Source of the DNA: Burkholderiales bacterium
GTDB taxonomy: Bacteria; Pseudomonadota; Gammaproteobacteria; Burkholderiales; Burkholderiaceae_C
Assembly: GCA_019509985.1 (NCBI GenBank)
Contig: JAEKLF010000112.1
Location: 1-46,458, forward strand
Direction: 5' to 3'
DNA length: 46,458 nucleotides
Under the pieces are notes generated by a model. That model saw only the letters and a list, made by a program, of their open reading frames with translations. It searched no databases and was not told the DNA's origin. A program made the translations under genes and the position numbers. Shown here piece by piece: positions 1 to 7,023 of the stretch; the stretch's first letter is position 1; each line of letters begins with the position of its first letter.

Positions 1-615
1 GGTCGGCTGGCGGCGCTGCGTGCGGAAGTCGAGTTGGACTACCTCAAGGAGGACATTCCCGCCTTGATGGACGAGACGCGGGGAGGACTGGAACGAGTTC
101 GCAAGATCGTCCAGGACCTGAAGGACTTCTCACACGTGGATGCGCATCATCAGTGGGAGTGGGCGGACCTGCACAAGGGCATCGACTCCACCTTGAACAT
201 CGTCAACAGCGAGATCAAGTACAGGGCCGAAGTAGTCAAGGCGTATGGGGTCCTGCCCGAGGTGCTTTGCCTGCCGTTCGAACTGAACCAGGTGTTCATG
301 AATCTGCTCGTCAACGCCGCCCATGCCGTGACCCAAGAGCGTGGCACGGTCACCATTCGCACCGGTGCAGGTAACGGACATGTATGGGTGGAAGTCGAGG
401 ACAACGGCTGCGGCATACCCGCGGACAACCTCAGGCGAATCTTCGATCCATTCTTCACAACCAAACCCGTCGGCAAGGGCACGGGATTGGGGCTGTCACT
501 GTCGTACGGCATCGTCAAGAAGCACGGCGGTCGAATCGATGTGGATAGCGAAGTCGGGCGCGGCACGCGCTTCAGAGTGACCATTCCCATCGAACAACCG
601 CGCGAAGAAGGCTAG
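1..615 (+). CDS. Sensor histidine kinase, C-terminal part (5' end outside window)
   Basis: The frame is open from the first base and ends in TAG at 613-615, so only the kinase core is present. A helical stretch at the start (to about residue 45) looks like the second half of a dimerisation/phosphoacceptor domain. The phosphorylated His is probably upstream of the window. The ATPase domain is clear: N-box ELNQVFMNLLVNAAHAV, G1 box EDNGCGIP, F-box IFDPFFTTK and G2 box GKGTGLGLSLSYGIVKKHGG. Such proteins autophosphorylate with ATP and pass phosphate to a response regulator. The FFTTK to GTGLGLS pattern is typical of PAS-type or NtrB-like soluble-core kinases. No regulator gene follows on this strand, so the partner and the stimulus are unknown. 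The next gene is convergent. Confidence 0.9.
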   Translation, partial: GRLAALRAEVELDYLKEDIPALMDETRGGLERVRKIVQDLKDFSHVDAHHQWEWADLHKGIDSTLNIVNSEIKYRAEVVKAYGVLPEVLCLPFELNQVFMNLLVNAAHAVTQERGTVTIRTGAGNGHVWVEVEDNGCGIPADNLRRIFDPFFTTKPVGKGTGLGLSLSYGIVKKHGGRIDVDSEVGRGTRFRVTIPIEQPREEG

Positions 616-616
616 C

Positions 617-642
617 GCGCGCCTCGCAGGCCCCAGGCGCGC
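617..642. terminator. Candidate bidirectional hairpin between convergent genes
   Basis: GCGCGCCT at 617-624 and AGGCGCGC at 635-642 form a perfect 8-bp stem with a 10-nt loop. It begins two bases after the kinase stop codon and lies before the 3' end of the convergent RND permease. No strong U-tract follows on either strand, so termination is inferred from position and stem strength only. Confidence 0.45.
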
Positions 643-667
643 CTAACTGCCGTATTGAGGTTGAGGT

Positions 668-3600
668 TCAATCCTTGTCCGCCGGCATCGCTCCCGGCAT
701 GCCATGCAACGGCAACGCGCTGCCGCCCTGCTCCGCCGCCTTGGCTGCCGGCTTCTTCTCGCGCGTCAGATAGCTGTACAGCACGGGCACCACCACCAGC
801 GTCAGCAGCGTCGACGTGATGACGCCGCCGATGATGGCGCGGCCCATGGGCGCCTGGATCTCGCCGCCGTCGTTCAGCGCGATGGCCATGGGCAGCATGC
901 CGAAGACCATGGCGGCCGTCGTCATGATGATGGGGCGCATGCGGATCAGGCCGGCCTGCAGCAGCGCTTCGGCAATCGTGGCCCCGGCCTTGCGGGCGTG
1001 GTTGGCGAAGTCGACGAGAAGAATCGCGTTCTTGGTCACCAGGCCCATCAGCATGACCAGGCCGATCATCGAGAAGACGTTCAGCGTCGATCGCCACAGC
1101 AGCAGCGCCAGCATGACGCCGATCAGCGCGAGAGGCAGCGAGGCCATGATGGCGATGGGCTGCAGGAAGCTGCCGAACTGGCTAGCCAGCACGATGTAGA
1201 TGAAGATCACCGCCAGGCCCATGGCCGCGAGCAGGCCGTTGAAGGCTTCCGCCTGCTGCTTGCCGGCGCCGTCCACCTTGAAGCTGATGCCCGGGGGCAG
1301 CTGGGTGGACTTGATGAGCTTCTGCACATCGGCGTTCACGTCGCCGCTGGGGCGTCCCTGCACGCCGGCAAACACGGCTTCGCGGCGCTGCAGGTTCTCG
1401 CGGCGGATCACCTCGGGGTTGAACACCGGCTCGATGTTGGCGACCTGGTCCAGCGCGATGGGCGCGCCGTCCTTGGAGAAGGCCACGGGCAGCTTGCTCA
1501 TCTGCTCGATGCGCTCGCGCTGGTCGCGCGGCAGGCGCAGCAGGACCTCGACCTGGTTGCCGTCCGGCGTGGTCCAGTAGGTGGCGATGTCGCCATTGAC
1601 GTAGGCACGCAGGCTGGCGGCGATCTGCGGCGCGGTCAGGCCGAGCTCGCGGATGGCCGAGTCCTTCAGGCGCACGGCAAAGGCGGGCAGGCCGGGCTTG
1701 ACGGTGGTGTCCACGTCGACCACGCCCTTGATGCCCTTGAGCTTCTCGGCGAAGTCCTTGGACACCTGGGTCAGCACTTCGGGGTCGGTGCCCAGGATGG
1801 TCACCCAGATCGGCCGGTCGAAGCCCACGCTGACCTCGATGCCGGGGATCTTGGCGATGTCGGCACGGATCGCGTCCTCGATTTCCTTCTGGCTGCGGCT
1901 GCGCTCATTGCGGTCGGTCAGCGAGATGTTCAGCGAGGCCTGGTTGCGGCCCGTCGCCAGGCCCTCGCCGGTGCTGCCGACGACCGTGGAAACGGTCTTG
2001 ATCTCGGGGTAGGCCTTCAGGATCTCTTCCACCTGGGCGACCTTGGCGCTGCCACGCTCGACGCTGCTGGCCACGGGCATGCGCAGGTTGACCTGGGTGA
2101 AACCGTTATCGGTCTGGGGCACGAATTCGCTGCCCACCATCGGCGCCAGCATCAGCGCGGCGACGAAGCTGGCGAAGGCGCCCCACATCACCAGGCCGCG
2201 CGGCGTCAGCGTGGCGAAGCGCAGCACGCGCCTGGCGGCCTTGTCGCGCTTGCCGTCAGCACTGAACGGGTGGCCGTAGGCGGGGATGGGCGGCACGAAG
2301 ACGCGGTAGCGGCGGCCCGAGAAGGCCCAGGTGATGAGGCGCTCGTAGGCCGTGTGCAGGTGCTCCATGGACCAGTCGGTCAGGCGGATGGCGTGGCCCA
2401 GCACGGGCCAGTGCTTGATGCGCGTGTTGACCGGGTCATGCCACACCGAGGACAGCATCGGGTCGAGCGTGAAGCTGACGAAGAGGCTGACCATCACGGC
2501 CACGGCGACGGTGATGCCGAAGGGGTAGAAGAACTTGCCGATGATGCCGCCCATGAAGGCGACGGGCACGAACACGGCGCAGATGGCGAAGGTGGTGGCC
2601 ATCACCGCCAGGCCGATCTCGTTGGTGCCGTCGGCAGCCGCCGTGTGGTGGTCCTTGCCCATGGCCACGTGGCGGACGATGTTCTCGCGCACGACGATGG
2701 CGTCGTCGATCAGCAGGCCGATGCACAGGCTAAGCGCCATCATCGTCATGAAATTCAGCGTGAAGCCGAAGGCGTTCACGGCGATGAAGCTGGAGATGAC
2801 GGCGATGGGCAGCGTCAGGCCCGTGATGATGGTCGAGCGCCAGCTGTGCAGGAACAGGAAGACGATGGCCACGGTCAGCAGCGCGCCTTCGATCAGCGTG
2901 TGCTTGAGGCCGGTCAGCGAGCCCTTGACGAAGTCGCTGTTGGCATAGATCAGGCGCAGCTCGACGTCCTTGGGCAGGACCTTGCGCAGCTCTTCCATCG
3001 CCTCCTTGATGGCGTCACCGGTGGCAACGATGTTGGCATCCTGCTGCTTGAAGACGTTGAAGCTCACAGCCGGCTGGCCGTTGATGCGGGCGATGCTGTC
3101 GCGCTCGCGTTCGCGTTCGACCAGCGTGCCGAGATCGTTCAGCGTCAGCGCGAGGTTGCCGCGGCGCGCGACCACCATCTGGGCGAATTCCTTGGGGTCC
3201 TTGACGCGGCCTTCGACGCGCAGGATGGCGTCGGCGTTGGAGTCGGACAGCAGGCCCACCGGCTGGTCGCTGTTGGCGTCGGCCAGGGCCTTGGAGATCT
3301 CGGCCGGCGTAACGCCGTAGGCGCGCAGGCGCATCGGGTCCAGGTCGATGCGGACCTCGCGGGTCGTCATGCCACCCACGTCCACCTTGGCCACGCCTTC
3401 GACGCGGCCCAGGCGCTTGGACACGATCAGGTCGGCCATCATCGACAGCTCGCGCGAGCCGCGGGTCGGCGACAGCAAGGCCATGACGACGACAGGCTGG
3501 GCGTTGTCGGCCTGAAAGCGCGACACCGTCGGCGGCTTCACGTCCTTGGGGAAGGCGGCCTGCGCGGCGGCGACGCGGTCGCGCAAGTCCTGCATCGCGC

Positions 3601-3907
3601 GGCTCATGTCGGTGTTGAGCGTGAACTCGACGCTGGCCTGCACGCGGCCTTCGAAGCTGCGCGACTGGATGCGGTCGACGCCGGCGATGCTGTTGATGGC
3701 CTCTTCCAGCGGCTTGGCGACCTCACGCTCGACGGCGTCGGGCGAGGCGCCGGGGTAGCGGATGTCGATCCAGGCGCCGGGCAGCGAGATGTCGGGCATC
3801 TGCTCGACACCCAGCTTGGCGTAGGAGAACAGGCCCAGCACGCACAGGGCCACCATCACCATGGTCGCGAAGACCGGGTTCTGGATGGAAACGCGGGTCA
3901 TCCACAT
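668..3907 (-). CDS. RND-family (HAE1-type) multidrug efflux permease
   Basis: The 1079-residue protein has the two-fold repeated AcrB/MexB architecture: TM1 near residues 10-30, a large periplasmic loop, a six-helix block, and the same again. TM4 carries LLIDDAIVVRENIVRH, with the paired Asp residues that relay protons in this family. A further signature is GLVMLMGLVTKNAILLVDFA in TM10. The start MWMTRVSIQNPVF matches the family N-terminus, and GAGG precedes it. The gene follows its adaptor with a 10-nt gap, so the two are one transcript. The permease would sit in the inner membrane and use the proton gradient to extrude drugs, solvents or lipophilic compounds. Substrate cannot be read from sequence. 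No TolC-type outer membrane gene is linked. Confidence 0.93.
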   Translation of the reverse strand: MWMTRVSIQNPVFATMVMVALCVLGLFSYAKLGVEQMPDISLPGAWIDIRYPGASPDAVEREVAKPLEEAINSIAGVDRIQSRSFEGRVQASVEFTLNTDMSRAMQDLRDRVAAAQAAFPKDVKPPTVSRFQADNAQPVVVMALLSPTRGSRELSMMADLIVSKRLGRVEGVAKVDVGGMTTREVRIDLDPMRLRAYGVTPAEISKALADANSDQPVGLLSDSNADAILRVEGRVKDPKEFAQMVVARRGNLALTLNDLGTLVERERERDSIARINGQPAVSFNVFKQQDANIVATGDAIKEAMEELRKVLPKDVELRLIYANSDFVKGSLTGLKHTLIEGALLTVAIVFLFLHSWRSTIITGLTLPIAVISSFIAVNAFGFTLNFMTMMALSLCIGLLIDDAIVVRENIVRHVAMGKDHHTAAADGTNEIGLAVMATTFAICAVFVPVAFMGGIIGKFFYPFGITVAVAVMVSLFVSFTLDPMLSSVWHDPVNTRIKHWPVLGHAIRLTDWSMEHLHTAYERLITWAFSGRRYRVFVPPIPAYGHPFSADGKRDKAARRVLRFATLTPRGLVMWGAFASFVAALMLAPMVGSEFVPQTDNGFTQVNLRMPVASSVERGSAKVAQVEEILKAYPEIKTVSTVVGSTGEGLATGRNQASLNISLTDRNERSRSQKEIEDAIRADIAKIPGIEVSVGFDRPIWVTILGTDPEVLTQVSKDFAEKLKGIKGVVDVDTTVKPGLPAFAVRLKDSAIRELGLTAPQIAASLRAYVNGDIATYWTTPDGNQVEVLLRLPRDQRERIEQMSKLPVAFSKDGAPIALDQVANIEPVFNPEVIRRENLQRREAVFAGVQGRPSGDVNADVQKLIKSTQLPPGISFKVDGAGKQQAEAFNGLLAAMGLAVIFIYIVLASQFGSFLQPIAIMASLPLALIGVMLALLLWRSTLNVFSMIGLVMLMGLVTKNAILLVDFANHARKAGATIAEALLQAGLIRMRPIIMTTAAMVFGMLPMAIALNDGGEIQAPMGRAIIGGVITSTLLTLVVVPVLYSYLTREKKPAAKAAEQGGSALPLHGMPGAMPADKD

Positions 3908-3917
3908 GATGCAGGCC

Positions 3918-5084
3918 TCACTGTTGAGTCGTGGCAGCGGATGCGGCCGAGCTGGCCACCTTGGCCTTGGTGGCGACGATGTTCGCCTTGTCGCCCTCGC
4001 GCAGGTTGTCGAAGCGCGCGGCCAGCACCTGGGCCTCGGGCTTGAGGCCGTTCAGGATCTCGACGCGGCCCTCGCGGGCATCGCTGCGGCCGGTCGTCAC
4101 GATGCGGCGCACCAGCGCCCCGCCCTCGATCATCCAGACCTGCTCCTGGCCGGAGTTGCGGCTGATCGACGCGATCGGCACGGTCAGGCGCTGGGTATCG
4201 TCGGCCAGCACGACCTTGGCGACGGCGTACTGGCCGGCGCGGTAAAGCTCCTTGGGGTTGTTCAACACCAGGGTCACGCCGATGGAGCGCGTGCCCGGCT
4301 CGGCGGCGGGGGCGATGCGGTCGATCTTGGCTTCGACCGGCTGATCCATGCCCTCAACCTGCACCTGCACGGTCATGCCCGGCTTCAGGCGGCTGACCTC
4401 ATGGGTGCCGACCAGGCCGGCGAGTTCCAGTCTGGACAGGTCGACGATGGTCAGGATCTGCTGCTCGGCCGCCACTTTCTCGCCGGGCACCACATGGCGC
4501 TTGGAGACGACGCCGCTGATCGGCGCCACCAGGGCCGCCTGGCGCATCGTCACCTGGCTGGTGTCGAGCTGGGCCTTGGCGGCGTTCCAGTTCGCGCGGG
4601 CCGACTCGTAGGCGGCGCGCGAGGTGTCCAGCGCGGTCTGGGCGATGAAATTCTTTGCCGCCAGTCCTTCGTTGGCCTTGTAACTGCGCTCGGCCTGCTC
4701 CATCTGGGCTCGCATGGCTTCGACGCTGGCGCCGCGCTCGGCGATGCGATAGCGCAGCTCTTCCAGGTCGACCTGGCCGAGAGCCTGGCCGGCCTTCACG
4801 CGGCTGCCTTCGCCGACGGCGAGGTTGAGCAGCGTGCCGTTGGACTTCGCGCGCACCATGGCCGTACCGGGCGCCACCAGTGGGCCGCTGAATTCGATCA
4901 AGGCCGGCATGGCGGTCAGCGTCGGCTTGACGACTTCGCTGGGCACGAACTCCAGCGCGACCTTGGCCTTGTCATCACCCGGCTTCTTGGGGCCATCGCC
5001 CTTGCTCGCCATGACGGCCACGCCGGCGCCGCCGATCACCAGCACCACGGCGGCAATGCCACCCAATTTCCAAGACTTACGCAT
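3918..5084 (-). CDS. RND periplasmic adaptor (membrane fusion protein)
   Basis: This 388-residue protein has an N-terminal membrane anchor or signal (hydrophobic residues about 8-26, no lipobox Cys). It then has a biotinyl-lipoyl half (VRAKSNGTLLNLAVGEGSRVKAG), a coiled-coil hairpin (about 110-190), the second lipoyl half (APISGVVSKRHVVPGEKV) and beta-barrel domains. This is the HlyD/AcrA fold that bridges an RND permease to an outer membrane channel. GGGGGAGCC lies directly upstream of the ATG. It is the first gene of a two-gene unit with the permease at 668-3907. The 147-nt region upstream separates it from aroC and holds no regulator gene. Confidence 0.92.
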   Translation of the reverse strand: MRKSWKLGGIAAVVLVIGGAGVAVMASKGDGPKKPGDDKAKVALEFVPSEVVKPTLTAMPALIEFSGPLVAPGTAMVRAKSNGTLLNLAVGEGSRVKAGQALGQVDLEELRYRIAERGASVEAMRAQMEQAERSYKANEGLAAKNFIAQTALDTSRAAYESARANWNAAKAQLDTSQVTMRQAALVAPISGVVSKRHVVPGEKVAAEQQILTIVDLSRLELAGLVGTHEVSRLKPGMTVQVQVEGMDQPVEAKIDRIAPAAEPGTRSIGVTLVLNNPKELYRAGQYAVAKVVLADDTQRLTVPIASISRNSGQEQVWMIEGGALVRRIVTTGRSDAREGRVEILNGLKPEAQVLAARFDNLREGDKANIVATKAKVASSAASAATTQQ

Positions 5085-5176
5085 GGCTCCCCCAAAGGCT
5101 CTCTGATACAGACCTTTGCAGTCTAGAAACGAGGGCGCCTCGGCGCAGCGGGCTTGTGACGAAACGCGGTTTGCGA

Positions 5177-5238
5177 GGGCTGAGCTGCACCGGCCCGCGA
5201 TCAGGCTGGCATGCCGGGGACGAGTTGCAGCTCAGCCC
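5177..5238. repeat. 13-bp perfect inverted repeat overlapping the aroC stop codon
   Basis: GGGCTGAGCTGCA at 5177-5189 is the exact reverse complement of TGCAGCTCAGCCC at 5226-5238. Inside the 36-nt loop a second pair, CCGGC (5190-5194) and GCCGG (5213-5217), can extend the stem. The right arm includes the aroC stop codon at 5232-5234. On the aroC strand no U-run follows, so this is not a textbook intrinsic terminator. It may be a 3'-end stabilising structure or a factor-dependent terminator. Confidence 0.6.
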
Positions 5239-6335
5239 GGACGAGCGGCGGGAATCGGCTCGATGGGCAGCACCACGTCGCCGCACTGCGCCCGATGACG
5301 AAGGGCATGGTCCATCAGCACCAGGGCGAGCATGGCTTCGGCGATGGGCGTGGCGCGGATGCCCACGCAGGGGTCGTGGCGACCGAAGGTTTCCACGGTG
5401 GACGGGTTGCCGGCGCGATCGATGCTGGCCTTGGGCGAACGGATGGAACTGGTTGGCTTGATCGCCAGGCTGGCGACGATGTCCTGGCCCGTGGATATGC
5501 CGCCCAGGATGCCGCCCGAGTTGTTGCTGGCGAAGCCTTCGCGGCTCAGCTCGTCGCCGTGTTCCGTGCCGCGCTGGGCAACGACGCCAAAGCCGGCACC
5601 GATCTCCACGCCCTTGACGGCGTTGATGCCCATCAGCGCGTAGGCGATGTCGGCGTCCAGCTTGTCGAACAGCGGTTCGCCCAGGCCGACGGGCACGCCG
5701 GTCGCCTCGACGCGGATGCGCGCGCCGACCGAATCGCCGGCCTTGCGCAGCGCGTCCATGTAGTCCTCAAGCGCAGCGATCTTGCCGGCGTTGGCCGCGA
5801 AGAAGGGGTTCTGGCCAACGTGCTCCCAGCCCTCGAACGGAATCTCGATCTCGCCCAGCTGCGTCATGCAGCCGCGGAACTCGGTGCCGTAGGCCTGCTT
5901 CAGCCATTTGCGCGCCACGGCGCCCGCGCCGACCATGGGCGCCGTCAGGCGTGCCGACGAACGCCCGCCGCCGCGCGGGTCGCGCAGGCCGTACTTGCGC
6001 CAGTAGGTGTAGTCAGCGTGGCCAGGGCGGAAGGTGTCGAGGATGTTGCCGTAGTCCTTGCTGCGCTGGTCGGTGTTCTTGATCAGCAGGCAGATCGGCG
6101 TGCCGGTCGTCAGCCCCTCGTAGACGCCGGACAGGATCTCGACCGCGTCGGGCTCGTTGCGCTGCGTCACATGCCGGCTGGTGCCCGGGCGGCGGCGGTC
6201 CAGCTCGGGCTGGATGTCGGCCTCGCTGAGCGGCATGCCGGGCGGGCAGCCGTCGATGACGCAGCCGATGGCCGGACCATGGCTCTCGCCGAAATTGGTG
6301 ACGCGAAAGAGTTCGCCGAAGGTGCTGCCAGCCAT
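5232..6335 (-). CDS. aroC: Chorismate synthase
   Basis: The 367-residue product converts 5-enolpyruvylshikimate-3-phosphate to chorismate, the last shared step to aromatic amino acids and folate, using reduced FMN. Signatures are FGESHGPAIGCVIDG near the N-terminus, the conserved Arg/Asp stretch NTDQRSKDY, and RGGGRSSARLTAPMVGAGAVARK. Length is normal for the family. The frame stays open upstream to 6473, but homology begins at MAGSTFGELFRVTNFG, so the ATG at 6333-6335 is chosen. No Shine-Dalgarno sequence is visible before it. Instead a 9-bp hairpin ends at the base next to the start codon. A terminator separates it from the CBS gene, so it is probably transcribed alone. Confidence 0.95.
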   Translation of the reverse strand: MAGSTFGELFRVTNFGESHGPAIGCVIDGCPPGMPLSEADIQPELDRRRPGTSRHVTQRNEPDAVEILSGVYEGLTTGTPICLLIKNTDQRSKDYGNILDTFRPGHADYTYWRKYGLRDPRGGGRSSARLTAPMVGAGAVARKWLKQAYGTEFRGCMTQLGEIEIPFEGWEHVGQNPFFAANAGKIAALEDYMDALRKAGDSVGARIRVEATGVPVGLGEPLFDKLDADIAYALMGINAVKGVEIGAGFGVVAQRGTEHGDELSREGFASNNSGGILGGISTGQDIVASLAIKPTSSIRSPKASIDRAGNPSTVETFGRHDPCVGIRATPIAEAMLALVLMDHALRHRAQCGDVVLPIEPIPAARPG

Positions 6336-6410
6336 ATCAGTGGTGCCCGGCCGCCCGAAACCACTGATGCGCCCCCTCGGGGGGGCAGCGAGCGACGCGA
6401 GCGTGGGGGC
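6336..6410 (-). repeat. Structured repeat element, copy 1 (leader of aroC)
   Basis: There are two parts. First, ATCAGTGGT (6336-6344) pairs perfectly with ACCACTGAT (6360-6368) around a 15-nt GC-rich loop, ending at the aroC ATG. Second, a 42-nt conserved core (6369-6410) carries, on the transcribed strand, two GCCCCC blocks and one GGGGGC block, so two mutually exclusive hairpins can form. The same arrangement is found at 36744-36819 before nuoD. The core is nearly identical between copies, while the proximal stem has a different sequence that still pairs. Similar GC-rich strings are, from memory, common between genes in Burkholderiales. Confidence 0.75.
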
Positions 6411-6423
6411 CGTTGTTTCCGCG

Positions 6424-6429
6424 ATTCTA
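6424..6429 (-). promoter_or_regulatory. Candidate -10 element for aroC
   Basis: On the minus strand this reads TAGAAT, five of six matches to the sigma-70 -10 box. It lies between the CBS-gene terminator and the structured leader, so a transcript would start close to the structured element. No convincing -35 is seen. The same hexamer occurs upstream of rpsO and of tRNA-Leu. Confidence 0.3.
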
Positions 6430-6441
6430 GGAGCCGCGCCC

Positions 6442-6467
6442 AAGCAAAAGCGGCCCCGCAAGGCCGC
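6442..6467 (-). terminator. Intrinsic terminator after the CBS-domain gene
   Basis: On the minus strand GCGGCC-TTGCGG-GGCCGC forms a 6-bp GC stem (plus one possible G-U pair) with a 6-nt loop, followed at once by TTTTGCTT. It lies about 28 nt past the CBS-gene stop at 6496 and upstream of aroC. Confidence 0.75.
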
Positions 6468-6495
6468 CTTCATGGAGCACGAACCGCCGTGGGGC

Positions 6496-6963
6496 TCAGC
6501 CCGTCTTGGCCGGGTCTTCGTTGGGCTCTTCGACGGGCCAGTCGCGGATGTAGGCCTTGAGCATGCGGTTCTCGAAGTCCTGGCTGTCCACGACGGCCTT
6601 GGCCACGTCGTAGAACGAGATGACGCCCATCAGCGTCTTGCCGTTCATGACCGGCATGTAGCGCGCGTGGCGGCCCAGCATCATGCGGCGCACCTCGTCG
6701 ATCTCGGTCTCGGGCGTGCAGGTCAGCGGATGGTCGTCCATGACCGTGCGGACGATGGTCGTGCCGACCGAGCCGCCGTTCTTGACGATGGCCTGGATGA
6801 CCTCGCGGAAGGTCAGCATGCCGACCAGGTCGCCATGCTCCATGACGACGAGCGAGCCGATGTCGCGCTCGGCCATGATGGCCAGCGAATCCTTCAGCGG
6901 CTCGCCGGGCGTGACGGTGAACAAGGTGCCACCTTTGACACGCAGGATATCGACGACTTTCAT
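6496..6963 (-). CDS. Tandem CBS-domain protein
   Basis: A 155-residue protein made almost only of two CBS domains, about residues 5-65 (VKGGTLFTVTPGEPLKDSL to MLTFREVIQAIV) and 72-132 (VMDDHPLTCTPETEIDEV to GVISFYDVAKAVV). Such pairs form a Bateman module that binds adenine nucleotides or related ligands. Stand-alone forms are usually regulatory, and no catalytic domain is present. The ORF extends far upstream as an antisense shadow of metY, but GGAGG lies just before the MKVVDILR ATG (6961-6963), fixing the start. It is divergent from metY with 60 nt between start codons, and a terminator follows it. The partner is not evident. Confidence 0.9.
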   Translation of the reverse strand: MKVVDILRVKGGTLFTVTPGEPLKDSLAIMAERDIGSLVVMEHGDLVGMLTFREVIQAIVKNGGSVGTTIVRTVMDDHPLTCTPETEIDEVRRMMLGRHARYMPVMNGKTLMGVISFYDVAKAVVDSQDFENRMLKAYIRDWPVEEPNEDPAKTG

Positions 6964-6991
6964 AGGGGCCTCCATGGCAAAACGCATGGGC

Positions 6992-7000
6992 AACATAGCA
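6992..7000 (-). promoter_or_regulatory. Candidate extended -10 promoter for the CBS gene
   Basis: The minus strand reads TGCTATGTT, a TGn extension followed by a -10-like hexamer, about 29 nt from the CBS start codon. The whole divergent CBS-metY region is only 60 nt, so the two promoters must be close or overlap. No -35 was identified with confidence. Confidence 0.3.
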
Positions 7001-7023
7001 CACAATCCCCGCGCCTCCACCCC

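Noticed and set aside
645..667. TTGAGG tandem repeat between the kinase and the permease
   Set aside because: It is two short copies only, with no further structure.
704..4045. 1113-codon open frame on the plus strand over the first RND permease
   Set aside because: It is antisense to a clear permease, with His/Gln/Arg/Asp-rich low-complexity translation typical of GC-rich shadow frames.
6964..7023. SAM or other riboswitch upstream of metY
   Set aside because: The region is only 60 nt and has no matching stems or conserved core.
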